Source: Mesorhizobium sp. (GTDB lineage Bacteria; Pseudomonadota; Alphaproteobacteria; Rhizobiales; Rhizobiaceae). From it: 43,210 nt of DNA. The position numbers were made by a program, and so were the translations under genes. Location: contig SAQG01000044.1 in the NCBI GenBank assembly GCA_004020315.1, forward strand, positions 1 to 43,210, written 5' to 3'. Below are positions 17,028 through 25,216 of the stretch, piece by piece; position 1 is the stretch's first letter; every line of letters starts with the position of its first letter. Under the pieces are notes generated by a model that saw nothing but the letters and a program-made list of their open reading frames with translations, made no database searches and was not told where the DNA came from.

Positions 17028-18034
17028 GCGCGCTCAAAACCCATATCGCCAAGGTCGCCGCCGGCAGCTCCCTTTCCTTCGAGGAGGCGTGCGAGGCCTT
17101 CGACATCATCATGTCGGGCGACGCTACTCCCGGCCAGATCGGCGGCTTCCTGATGGCGCTGCGCGTGCGCGGCGAGACGGTGAGCGAGATTTCCGGCGCG
17201 GTCGCCACCATGCGCGCCAAGATGCTGCGCGTCGACGCGCCCGCTGGCGCCATCGACATCGTCGGGACCGGTGGCGACAATTCGCACAGCGTCAACATCT
17301 CGACCGCATCCGCCTTCGTCATCGCCGCCTGCGGCGTGCCGGTGGCCAAGCACGGCAATCGCGGACTGTCCTCGCAGACCGGTGCCGCCGACGTGCTGAC
17401 CGCGCTCGGCGTCAAGATCGATATCCCGCCGGAAACGATCGGCCGCTGCATCCATGATGCAGGCGTTGGCTTCATGTTCGCGCCGGCGCATCATCCGGCG
17501 ATGAAGCATGTCGGCCCGATCCGCGTCGAGCTCGGCACCCGCACCATCTTCAACCTGCTTGGCCCGCTCTCCAATCCGGCCGGTGTCGTCAGGCAGATGG
17601 TTGGCGTCTTCTTGCCGGAATGGATCATTCCAGTCGCCGAGACGCTGAAAGCACTGGGCGCCGACCACGCCTGGGTCGCCCATGGCGACGGCTATGACGA
17701 GATCACCACCACCGGCGAAACCCAAGTGGCCGAACTGGTCGGCGGCGAGATCCGCAGCTTTACGCTGACCCCGGAAGCGGTTGGGCTGAAGCGGCACACC
17801 AAGGACGAGTTGCGCGGCGGCGATGCCGCTTACAATGCTCAGGCGCTGCGCGACATGCTGGGCGGCGCTGCCGGCGCGTTTCGCGATACGGTGCTGATGA
17901 ACGCCGGCGCCGGACTGGTGGTGGCGGGTAAGGCGACGACGCTTGCCGATGGCATGGCGACGGCGGCGCAAGCCATCGACAGCGGCCGGGCGCTGAAAGT
18001 GCTTGACCGGCTGGTCGACATTTCGAACGGATAG
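17024..18034 (+). CDS. trpD: Anthranilate phosphoribosyltransferase
   Basis: A 336-residue enzyme of tryptophan synthesis that joins anthranilate to phosphoribosyl pyrophosphate. Motifs: DIVGTGGDNSHSVNISTASA (PRPP-binding, about residues 81-100), KHGNRGLSSQTGAADVLTAL, and FMFAPAHHPAMKHVGPIRVE (anthranilate channel). Length is normal and it is not fused to trpG. Its ATG overlaps the ppiD stop by 4 bases, and trpC starts 4 bases after its stop, so ppiD-trpD-trpC are likely one transcript. Confidence 0.96.
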   Translation: MSALKTHIAKVAAGSSLSFEEACEAFDIIMSGDATPGQIGGFLMALRVRGETVSEISGAVATMRAKMLRVDAPAGAIDIVGTGGDNSHSVNISTASAFVIAACGVPVAKHGNRGLSSQTGAADVLTALGVKIDIPPETIGRCIHDAGVGFMFAPAHHPAMKHVGPIRVELGTRTIFNLLGPLSNPAGVVRQMVGVFLPEWIIPVAETLKALGADHAWVAHGDGYDEITTTGETQVAELVGGEIRSFTLTPEAVGLKRHTKDELRGGDAAYNAQALRDMLGGAAGAFRDTVLMNAGAGLVVAGKATTLADGMATAAQAIDSGRALKVLDRLVDISNG

Positions 18035-18038
18035 CGCC

Positions 18039-18890
18039 GTGTCTGATATCCTGCGCAAGATCGAATCCTACAAGCGCGACGAGATCGCCGCGGCGAAGGC
18101 GCGCGTGCCACTTGCCGAGATCAAGGCGCGGGCAAGGGATACCGACGCGCCGCGCGGCTTCCTCTCGGCCCTTGAAGCCAAGCGCCAATCCGGCAGCTTC
18201 GCGCTGATCGCCGAGATCAAGAAGGCGAGCCCGTCCAAGGGCCTGATCCGCGCCGATTTCGACCCACCGGCGCTGGCCAGGGCCTACGCCAAAGGTGGGG
18301 CTGCCTGCCTTTCGGTGCTGACCGACGCGCCGTCTTTCCAGGGCGCGCCTGAATTCCTCACCGATGCGCGCAGCGCCGTGACATTGCCCGCTTTGCGCAA
18401 GGATTTTCTGTTCGAGCCTTATCAGGTGTTCGAAGCCCGTGCGTGGGGCGCGGACGCCATCCTGATCATCATGGCCAGCGTCGGTGACGCCGCGGCCAGG
18501 GAACTCGAAACGACGGCTTTCGAGCTCGGCATGGACGCGCTGGTCGAGGTGCATGACGAGGCCGAGACGGAACGCGCGCTGAAACTGTCATCACGGCTGA
18601 TCGGCATCAACAACCGCAATCTCCGAACATTCGAAACCAGCATCGAGACCTCGGAACGGCTCGCGACGATGGTGCCGGCCGACCGCCTGCTGGTCAGCGA
18701 GAGCGGTATTTTCTCGCACGAAGACTGCCGCAGGCTGGAACGGAGCGACATTGGCACTTTCCTCGTCGGCGAGAGCCTGATGCGGCAACAGGACGTGGCC
18801 ACCGCAACGCACCTGCTTTTGACGGGCAAGGCACCCGCCAATGCATCGGCCCTTAAATCGGAATCGATTTTCGGAGAGCATGATGCATAG
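18039..18890 (+). CDS. trpC: Indole-3-glycerol phosphate synthase
   Basis: A 283-residue (beta/alpha)8 enzyme that closes the indole ring, the step after TrpF. It shows IAEIKKASPSKGLIRADF (catalytic Lys), the LRKDFLFEPYQVFEARAWGA segment, LVEVHDEAE, IGINNRNLRTF and VSESGIFSHEDC. GTG at 18039 (VSDILRKIESYKRDEI) is the expected start, 4 bases after trpD. The last 11 residues (KSESIFGEHDA) and the stop are encoded by the palindromic repeat element at 18855-18944, so the natural C terminus seems to have been replaced or extended by it. Confidence 0.95.
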   Translation: MSDILRKIESYKRDEIAAAKARVPLAEIKARARDTDAPRGFLSALEAKRQSGSFALIAEIKKASPSKGLIRADFDPPALARAYAKGGAACLSVLTDAPSFQGAPEFLTDARSAVTLPALRKDFLFEPYQVFEARAWGADAILIIMASVGDAAARELETTAFELGMDALVEVHDEAETERALKLSSRLIGINNRNLRTFETSIETSERLATMVPADRLLVSESGIFSHEDCRRLERSDIGTFLVGESLMRQQDVATATHLLLTGKAPANASALKSESIFGEHDA

Positions 18891-18944
18891 ATTCAAAGTG
18901 TTAGAGCGTAGTTTGTGCGTCCAAACGGACGCACGTCGCGCTAA
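18855..18944. repeat. Palindromic intergenic repeat element, copy 1
   Basis: It begins with an AAATCGGAATCGATTTTCGG core and ends in a two-part hairpin: outer arms TTAGAGCG (18901-18908) and CGCGCTAA (18937-18944), inner arms GTGCGTCC and GGACGCAC around AAAC. Core and layout match copy 2 at 33837-33931. It fills the whole trpC-moaC gap, encodes the trpC end, and finishes next to the moaC ribosome site. Confidence 0.75.
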
Positions 18945-18956
18945 GGTGACCTGACG

Positions 18957-19454
18957 ATGTCGGCCGCCCTCACCCATCTTGGCGCGAAAGGCGAAGCCAA
19001 CATGGTCGATGTCGGCGACAAGGCGGAGACGACGCGCACGGCAATCGCCGAAGGTCTTGTCTCGATGCGGCCCGAAACGCTGAAAATGATTCTCGACGGC
19101 GATGCCAGGAAGGGCGACGTGCTGGGCACGGCGCGCATCGCCGGCATCATGGCGGCCAAGAGGACGCATGAGCTGATCCCGCTCTGCCACCCGCTTCTGT
19201 TGACCAAGATATCCGTCGACATCGAACCGGACCCGACGCTGCCCGGCCTGAAGATCACGGCGCTGGCCCGCGTGACCGGCAAGACCGGCGTCGAGATGGA
19301 AGCGCTGACCGCCGTCTCGGTCGCCTGCCTGACCATCTATGACATGGCCAAGGCGGTCGACCGCGCCATGGTGATCTCCGGCATCAGGCTGGTGGCAAAG
19401 ATCGGCGGCAAATCCGGCGTCTACAAGGCGGATGCCCAGGGGACAGGCCAATAA
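18957..19454 (+). CDS. moaC: Cyclic pyranopterin monophosphate synthase accessory protein MoaC
   Basis: A 165-residue enzyme of molybdenum cofactor synthesis that, after MoaA, forms cyclic pyranopterin monophosphate from the 3',8-cyclo-GTP intermediate. Conserved parts: MVDVGDKAETTRTA, AGIMAAKRTHELIPLCHPLL and EMEALTAVSVACLTIYDMAK with the AVDR end. AAGGTG precedes the ATG. The stop overlaps the moeA ATG by one base (TAATG), so the two are coupled. A palindromic repeat lies directly upstream and may affect transcript stability or translation. Confidence 0.96.
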   Translation: MSAALTHLGAKGEANMVDVGDKAETTRTAIAEGLVSMRPETLKMILDGDARKGDVLGTARIAGIMAAKRTHELIPLCHPLLLTKISVDIEPDPTLPGLKITALARVTGKTGVEMEALTAVSVACLTIYDMAKAVDRAMVISGIRLVAKIGGKSGVYKADAQGTGQ

Positions 19455-20659
19455 TGGCGCTGCTTCCGGTCGCCGATGCGCTCGAGCGCCTGCTTGAGGA
19501 TGCTGCGCCCTTGCAGGCTGAAAGCGTCGCCCTGATGGACGCCGCCGACCGCGTGCTGGCGGAGCCGCTCATGGCGCTCCGCACCCAGCCGCCGTTCAAC
19601 GCGTCCGCCATGGACGGCTATGCCGTAAGGGCCGAGGATGTCGCGTCCGTGCCCGCGAGACTTTCGGTGATCGGCATGGCGCCGGCCGGACGCGGCTTTG
19701 CCGGAACAGTCGGCCCGGTGCAGGCCGTGCGCATCTTCACCGGCGCGCCGCTTCCCGCAGGCGCCGACACCATCGTCATCCAGGAGAATGTCCGCGACCT
19801 CGGCGGCGGCAGCATCGAAGTGACCGCGTCGACGGTGGAAGGCCGCAACATCCGCCGCCTCGGGCTCGATTTCTCGAAGGGCGACGTGCTGCTGGAGAAA
19901 GGCCGCGTGCTTGACCCGGCGGCATTGTCGCTGGCGGCGTCGGCCAACCACCCGCAGGTCAGCGTGGTGAAACGGCCGCTGGTCGCCATCATCGCCACCG
20001 GCGACGAATTGCTGCCGCCGGGCAGCGATCTTGGCCCCGACCAGATCATCTCCTCCAATGCCTATGGCGTCGCCGCCGCGGCCCGCTTGGTCGGCGCCAG
20101 CGCGCTCGACCTCGGCATCGCCCCCGACCGCAAGGAGGCGATCGCCGCGCTGGTGAAAAAAGCGGTCGACGCAGGCGCCGACGTCATCGTCACGCTGGGC
20201 GGTGCCTCGGTCGGCGACCACGACCTCGTCCATGACGTGCTGACCGGCGAAGGCATGACGCTCGATTTCTGGAAAATCGCCATGCGGCCCGGCAAGCCGC
20301 TGATGTTCGGGCGGCTGGGCGACATTCGTTGCATCGGCCTGCCCGGTAATCCGGTGGCGAGCCTGGTCTGCACGCAGCTCTTTCTGAAGCCACTGCTTGC
20401 GCGGCTCGGCGGCCGCGCCTTCCGGCAGGACATGCGTCAGGCGCGGCTCGGCGCCGCCATGCCGGCCAACGATCTGAGGCAGGACTATGTACGCGCGGTG
20501 GTGAAGGAAGAAGCCGGCACGCTGCTGGCGACGCCGTTCCGCATCCAGGATTCCTCGATGCTCAGAATGCTGGCCGACGCCAACGGGCTGATCGTGCGCG
20601 AGCCATTCGCTCCCCCAGCCGCAGCGGGCGCCGCCTGCAGCGTGCTGATGCTACGCTGA
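19454..20659 (+). CDS. moeA: Molybdopterin molybdenumtransferase MoeA
   Basis: A 401-residue enzyme that inserts molybdate into adenylylated molybdopterin. Visible: the N-terminal FNASAMDGYAV segment, GRGFAGTVGPVQAVRIFTGA, IIATGDELLPPGSDLGPDQI, TLGGASVGDHDLV, KIAMRPGKPLMFG and CIGLPGNPVASLV, together the MoeA/MoCF-binding domains, then a C-terminal beta domain. It directly follows moaC. Length is normal. Confidence 0.96.
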   Translation: MALLPVADALERLLEDAAPLQAESVALMDAADRVLAEPLMALRTQPPFNASAMDGYAVRAEDVASVPARLSVIGMAPAGRGFAGTVGPVQAVRIFTGAPLPAGADTIVIQENVRDLGGGSIEVTASTVEGRNIRRLGLDFSKGDVLLEKGRVLDPAALSLAASANHPQVSVVKRPLVAIIATGDELLPPGSDLGPDQIISSNAYGVAAAARLVGASALDLGIAPDRKEAIAALVKKAVDAGADVIVTLGGASVGDHDLVHDVLTGEGMTLDFWKIAMRPGKPLMFGRLGDIRCIGLPGNPVASLVCTQLFLKPLLARLGGRAFRQDMRQARLGAAMPANDLRQDYVRAVVKEEAGTLLATPFRIQDSSMLRMLADANGLIVREPFAPPAAAGAACSVLMLR

Positions 20660-20699
20660 ACAAAACGTCAACACATTCATTAAACTTTAAACGGTTGCG

Positions 20700-20714
20700 G
20701 AACACAACTGGAAC
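20700..20714. promoter_or_regulatory. LexA box (SOS operator) of lexA
   Basis: GAAC-ACAACTG-GAAC, the reverse complement of the alphaproteobacterial consensus GTTC-N7-GTTC, exact in both half sites and 50 bases before the lexA ATG. It implies autoregulation. Confidence 0.85.
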
Positions 20715-20725
20715 AGATAGTGTTT

Positions 20726-20740
20726 GTTCTGGGTTTGTTT
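20726..20740. promoter_or_regulatory. Second, weaker LexA box
   Basis: GTTC-TGGGTTT-GTTT, one mismatch from the direct-repeat consensus, 12 bases downstream of the first box. Confidence 0.45.
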
Positions 20741-20763
20741 TTCTGATTCTGTTGGGGGTCGCG

Positions 20764-21501
20764 ATGCTGACACGCAAACAACATGAACTGTTGATGTTCA
20801 TCCACGAGCGGCTGAAGGAAAGCGGCATTCCGCCCTCGTTCGACGAGATGAAGGAAGCGCTCGATCTCGCCTCCAAGTCGGGGATCCATCGGCTGATCAC
20901 GGCGCTGGAGGAGCGCGGTTTCATTCGCCGCCTGCCCAACCGCGCCCGCGCGCTGGAGGTGCTGCGCCTGCCCGATTCGATCGCGCCCGGCCTTAATGCG
21001 GCGCGCAAATTTTCGCCGAGCGTCATTCAGGGCAGCCTTGGGCAGGGCAGCCTCGGACGGCAGGTCAAGCCGGCGCCCTCACGCATGCCTGCGGCCGGCA
21101 ATGACGACGACGTCGTTGCCACCGTCTCCATCCCGGTGATGGGCCGCATCGCTGCCGGTGTGCCGATCGATGCCATCCAGCACCAGACGCATTCGATCTC
21201 GGTGCCGCCGGACATGATCACCGGCGGCACGCACTACGCGCTGGAGGTCAAGGGCGATTCGATGATCGAGGCCGGCATTTTCGACGGCGACACGGTCATC
21301 ATCCGCAACGCCGACACCGCCCAGCCTGGCGAGATCATTGTCGCCCTGGTCGACGAGGAGGAAGCGACGCTGAAGCGGTTCCGCCGCAAGGGCGCCTCGA
21401 TCGCCCTGGAAGCCGCCAATCCGGCCTATGAGACGCGCATCTTCGGGCCGGACCGGGTCAAGGTGCAAGGCAAGCTCGTCGGACTAATCCGGCGTTACTG
21501 A
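20764..21501 (+). CDS. lexA: LexA SOS repressor
   Basis: A 245-residue repressor starting MLTRKQHELLMFIHERLKES. The winged-helix DNA-binding domain is at 1-70 (GIPPSFDEMKEALDLASKSG, IHRLITALEERGF). A low-complexity linker follows, then the cleavage site Ala-Gly in GRIAAGVPIDA (about 130), the catalytic Ser in VKGDSMIEAGIFDGD and the catalytic Lys in EATLKRFRRKG. RecA filaments trigger self-cleavage and release of SOS genes. The ATG follows GGGGGTCGCG; an upstream extension would run through the operator and was rejected. It converges on comEC with 7 bases of overlap. Confidence 0.96.
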   Translation: MLTRKQHELLMFIHERLKESGIPPSFDEMKEALDLASKSGIHRLITALEERGFIRRLPNRARALEVLRLPDSIAPGLNAARKFSPSVIQGSLGQGSLGRQVKPAPSRMPAAGNDDDVVATVSIPVMGRIAAGVPIDAIQHQTHSISVPPDMITGGTHYALEVKGDSMIEAGIFDGDTVIIRNADTAQPGEIIVALVDEEEATLKRFRRKGASIALEAANPAYETRIFGPDRVKVQGKLVGLIRRY

Positions 21502-23951
21502 GTGGTGGCCTTTTTGGGTTTCTCGGCCTTGCGGTACGGCGGCAGGCCCCTCGCCTCGCGCGAGAATCTCCGCTGCTCATGCCAAGGCCTATAGGGCTGT
21601 CTGACGGCAAAGCGGATTTCTGCGCGCGTCGTCGCCGATAGCGGATCGAAGAAGACGGCGGCACTGCCCATGCGAGCGAGCTGCCGTTTGGTGACGACGA
21701 GAACCAGCGGATTGCGGCAGGGATTATAATAGGCTGTGGCATCGTCGATGACGATCAGATCCGCAAAGGCACAGGCTGGCCCCGCGGTTTTGCGGTCGTC
21801 GGCGAGCGCGATGATCGCGCCGGACGGATGTCGGGCGAGGCACAGGCCGGCAGTGCAGTAGAAAGGCGCTCCCGGCGGCAGGTCGGCCGGGTCGGCGATG
21901 TCGAACCGCACGTCTCCTTTTTCGAACGTCTCCGGCTCGACAATGGTCGCTGAAGTCAGTGCATGTTTCCAGTTGTCGGTGGTGAATTCGTTCGAACGCA
22001 CCCGGTTGACGGCAAGTTCGCCGCCACCGATCGGCAGCGCCACCAGATGTGCATCCTCCGATATCAGCACGTCGGGGGTGCGCGTCTGGGAAATCGTCAG
22101 CAGACCGGCGAGCGCAAAGGGAAGTGCCGCAAGCCGCAACCATGTCGTCGCCATCGTGGCGATGACCAGCGCAACCGTCACCAGCAGAACCGATTGCAAC
22201 GAAATCAGTCCGACTGCATCGACCGGCGAACGCTCGGAGATCCACCCCGATATTGCAATCATGGCCGTCAGCCCCCTGCCCATCATGTAGAGGAAAGGGC
22301 CGTCGAAGCCGAAAGGCATTGCCAAGGCGCTGAGGACGGCCAGGAACATGACGACCGTGACGATCGGCATGACCGCCAGATTGGCGAACAGGCTGAGCGG
22401 CGAGACGCGCTGGAAGTGCCAGATGGCGAAGAGCGCGGTGGCGCTGCCGGCAATGATGGAAGTCATTGCGATGGTAGCTGTCCCCGCGACGAGTTTTCGC
22501 GTGACGAAAGCGACCGGTGACCGTCGCTGTGGCGGCGCCGTGGCCTTGTCGGCACGATAGTCGGACCAGCCGGCATAGGCGCCCACGAGAGCCGCGGTGG
22601 CGGCGAAGGACATCTGGAAACTTGGGCCGACCACCTCGTGCGGCGACACGACGATGACGGCGATGGCTGAAATCGTCAGATTGCGCATGGTGAGCGCCGC
22701 CCGGTCGAACAGCACGGCGACAAGCATTACCGCCAGCATGATGAAGCTGCGCTCAGCCGCGACCACGATGCCGGAAAAAATCAGATAGGCAGCGATGGAA
22801 ACGAGTGCGGCAGCAGCCGCATATTTTTTGACCGGCCGGCGCGACGAAAAATCAGGAAACAGCGCGAAGGCGCCGCGCAGCAATCCCATGATGGTACCGG
22901 CGACAAGGGCCATGTGCAGGCCGGAAATGGAGATGATGTGGTAGATGCCGGTGCGCCGCATGGATTCGTTTATCTCTTCGGGGATGCCGGCACGCACACC
23001 GACGATCAGCGCAGCGGCAATCTCCCCTTCGGCACCGCCGATGCTGTCCCTGATATGGTCGGCGATGGTTTCGCGCGCCTTCTCGATCGAGGAAGAAAGG
23101 CGCGCGGTGAACGGTGCATCTTCGGAAACGACGATCTTTGGATTGCCGAGGAAAAAGCCGCTGGCGCCGATGCCGGCGAAATAGCTGTCGAAGGAGAAGT
23201 CATAGCTGTCCGGCCTAACCGGGCCGGTCGGAGGCAGAAGCCGCACATAGCCGGTTGCCACCGAGCCTGCGGTCATCTCAGCGGGAATTTTGCGTGCCGA
23301 AACCCTGACACGTTCCGGTGCATAACGCAGTGTCGGCCGGGCGGTCGACATCACGTCGATGGTCAGCCTGATCCGGCCGTTCGCCATCTGGTCGAGCCTA
23401 ACGACACGGCCAGTGAGCTGGGTCTGGATTTCCGAACCGAGCATCTGCGTTCCCGCGCGCCAGGTTTCAACCTTGGCGGCCAGCACACCAAGCGCGCACA
23501 GCAACGCTGCCATGAAGCACAAATGCGTTTTGCGCCATGAGCGCGTGACCGCCGCACACAATGCCGTGAGGACCACGACGGCGATGGGCTGCGGAAAGTC
23601 CGGTTCGACGGCAAGCGAAAAATAGACGATCACCCCGCATGCCAGAAAAACCGGCACCAGCAGGAAGGCGACGCCGCGGTCTAGTTCCAGGCCGGCTGCA
23701 GAGGCCACGCTGTTGCGGATACCGGATGGTGAAAGATGGCTGAGCTGTCGGCGGAAACGAATGACAGACCCGGGTGTTGAAGCCGGTATTGCCGCGGAGC
23801 GGTCTGGCGAAAGAGGCTGAATGCCCGGATGCGTCTCAGGCAGCGAAACGGGTAGCGGCTCAGCGTGAGGAACGTCGGCAAACAGCGATTGTTCGCTGAC
23901 GCTTGTGATCGCGCCCTCGCTCTCGTCCACTCCGCGGCCTGGTCCAGCCAT
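21495..23951 (-). CDS. comEC: ComEC/Rec2-family DNA uptake channel protein
   Basis: An 818-residue polytopic membrane protein. After a hydrophilic 70-residue start come two to three membrane helices (VAFLLVPVFLACGVIVYFSL), a DUF4131-like soluble domain (GRVVRLDQMANGRIRLTIDV), and the Competence domain with ISISGLHMALVAGTIMGLL, AERSFIMLAVMLVAVLFDRA and further helices. The C-terminal part is a short, diverged domain in the place of the metallo-beta-lactamase domain (EDAHLVALPIGGGELAVNRV), and no HxHxDH motif is visible. In transformable bacteria ComEC carries single-stranded DNA into the cytoplasm; in rhizobia the role is unproven. Its start codon lies inside the left copy of the 73-bp repeat, so the insertion downstream kept its 5' region. 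Confidence 0.88.
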   Translation of the reverse strand: MAGPGRGVDESEGAITSVSEQSLFADVPHAEPLPVSLPETHPGIQPLSPDRSAAIPASTPGSVIRFRRQLSHLSPSGIRNSVASAAGLELDRGVAFLLVPVFLACGVIVYFSLAVEPDFPQPIAVVVLTALCAAVTRSWRKTHLCFMAALLCALGVLAAKVETWRAGTQMLGSEIQTQLTGRVVRLDQMANGRIRLTIDVMSTARPTLRYAPERVRVSARKIPAEMTAGSVATGYVRLLPPTGPVRPDSYDFSFDSYFAGIGASGFFLGNPKIVVSEDAPFTARLSSSIEKARETIADHIRDSIGGAEGEIAAALIVGVRAGIPEEINESMRRTGIYHIISISGLHMALVAGTIMGLLRGAFALFPDFSSRRPVKKYAAAAALVSIAAYLIFSGIVVAAERSFIMLAVMLVAVLFDRAALTMRNLTISAIAVIVVSPHEVVGPSFQMSFAATAALVGAYAGWSDYRADKATAPPQRRSPVAFVTRKLVAGTATIAMTSIIAGSATALFAIWHFQRVSPLSLFANLAVMPIVTVVMFLAVLSALAMPFGFDGPFLYMMGRGLTAMIAISGWISERSPVDAVGLISLQSVLLVTVALVIATMATTWLRLAALPFALAGLLTISQTRTPDVLISEDAHLVALPIGGGELAVNRVRSNEFTTDNWKHALTSATIVEPETFEKGDVRFDIADPADLPPGAPFYCTAGLCLARHPSGAIIALADDRKTAGPACAFADLIVIDDATAYYNPCRNPLVLVVTKRQLARMGSAAVFFDPLSATTRAEIRFAVRQPYRPWHEQRRFSREARGLPPYRKAEKPKKATTQ

Positions 23952-24026
23952 CGGGTCTGCCCCTTGCGCCCTTGACCTCCTATGCTACATGAACGCGCGA
24001 CGCGCGAAAGTCCGCCCAACCACATC
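23942..24026. repeat. Left copy of the long direct repeat bounding the islet
   Basis: The first 73 bases (23942-24014) are identical to 26274-26346; 85 bases match with three differences. It includes the comEC start codon (CAT, 23949-23951) and most of what was once the comEC-gltX intergenic region. Confidence 0.95.
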
Positions 24027-24173
24027 TCGCGTCTTGCGCTGCACGTGCTGGTTTCCCCGGAGTTCTCGACCCACGTCTCAGTGGAAAATAGCAAGGTGCG
24101 GTCCTAAAGCAGCGTGAATCCGCCGTTCAATCGCATCGCAGTATGATTGTTTAAAGTAGAGGCTCTTGCTAAT

Positions 24174-24190
24174 ATCCCCACCTTGGGGAT
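24174..24190. promoter_or_regulatory. Perfect 7-base inverted repeat before the islet membrane-protein gene
   Basis: ATCCCCA-CCT-TGGGGAT, 13 bases before the ATG at 24204 and touching the ribosome site. It could be an operator or an RNA hairpin controlling translation. Confidence 0.45.
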
Positions 24191-24203
24191 GAGGCGATTT
24201 ATT

Positions 24204-25031
24204 ATGGCGAAGAGCGACAAGAAGAAGTCACAAGAGGCCGCCATGGAGGTCTCAAAACTGGCGATTATTGAAAATACAAAATGGCTAGACGGCGTTTTGT
24301 GGGCGCAAGTCCTGATTGCACTCGCGATCGTAGGCGCCAAAATTTTAGGCTTCGATACCTTCAAATGGAATGATATTGAAATAACTGAAAGGTCTGCTTG
24401 GCTTCCATTTGCCGTGCTAACTGGCGCACATCTATACTGCACTATTCTCCTGATTCAATCGTTGCGACGTGCACAACTTGTGTTAGATGACGTGTCGAAA
24501 AAGCTGATATTCGATACCATTACGGCAACAGGCGGCGTTTTCGTGCGTGGAATGATCCCCCGTCTTCGGTCAAAAGATTCCAATTATGCGGATATGAACC
24601 CCTCCGACCCCAGTGGTATGGCGGCAGTCATCGCTCTGCCAATCATCGTGATTGCTGTTGTGCCATTTCAAATAGACAAAATGATGCCATTTTACCTGTT
24701 TCTTGGGTTCCTTTTGGGTAACATTAATTGGGTGATTGGATCACACTGGGTGATCGCACTTTCAGACTTCGGTATCGGCTCAAATAGATATTTTTCAGAA
24801 GCTCCTGGCGGCTGGACGCGGATTCTTAGGGCCGGGGGAGTTTCACGTCCTTTGCCGCCAAGATTCAAGCGGACGCCTCTATTTCAGTGGTTATTGTACA
24901 TTATTTTCGGAACGTTCACATTGCCGTTTTTTGTTTATATCAAATGCATTCAGGCACTTGCTTACCTGTTAAGACGCCCAGCATCAGGATTACAGAAGGC
25001 GAAATCTCGGCGTACTAGCAATAGGCTTTGA
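24204..25031 (+). CDS. Multi-pass membrane protein of unknown function
   Basis: A 275-residue protein starting MAKSDKKKSQEAAMEVSKLA, chosen because GAGG lies nine bases before this ATG; starts at 24189 and 24147 are also open. After a charged N-terminal stretch, about five hydrophobic segments are visible: VLWAQVLIALAIVGAKIL, LPFAVLTGAHLYCTILLIQS, AAVIALPIIVIAVVPF, YLFLGFLLGNINWVIG and FQWLLYIIFGTFTLPFFVYI. The tail is basic (RRPASGLQKAKSRRTSNRL). I recognise no family. Its base composition and codon use (frequent ATT, AAA, TTT, TTA) differ from the GC-rich genes around it, which points to recent transfer. It lies with a DUF2806-like gene between direct repeats; a joint role, for example in defence, is only a hypothesis. 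Confidence 0.7.
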   Translation: MAKSDKKKSQEAAMEVSKLAIIENTKWLDGVLWAQVLIALAIVGAKILGFDTFKWNDIEITERSAWLPFAVLTGAHLYCTILLIQSLRRAQLVLDDVSKKLIFDTITATGGVFVRGMIPRLRSKDSNYADMNPSDPSGMAAVIALPIIVIAVVPFQIDKMMPFYLFLGFLLGNINWVIGSHWVIALSDFGIGSNRYFSEAPGGWTRILRAGGVSRPLPPRFKRTPLFQWLLYIIFGTFTLPFFVYIKCIQALAYLLRRPASGLQKAKSRRTSNRL

Positions 25032-25216
25032 CCCTCGTGGCGGAAGCTTCTCCCCAAAACATGAAGAAGAAGTGCGGTAAACAACGACCGTTCCGCAATG
25101 CGCAAGAACGGATGCAAAACCAAAATGACCTTCCCTGAACGGCGTAGCTGACCACCCTCTTGTTGTCCGCGTCCGGCCGTGATTGTCTCTCCTTTGGGCA
25201 TGGGAGATCGATATCG

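Noticed and set aside
16526..18058. A 510-codon open frame on the minus strand across ppiD and trpD
   Set aside because: It is antisense to two clearly conserved genes, has no family resemblance, and arises from GC-rich codon use.
23942..24026. Treating the 73-bp repeats as transposon target-site duplications
   Set aside because: They are far too long, and there are no terminal inverted repeats or transposase.
25061..25138. A 25-codon ORF (MKKKCGKQRPFRNAQERMQN...) between the two islet genes
   Set aside because: It lacks a ribosome site and is too short to judge without homologs.
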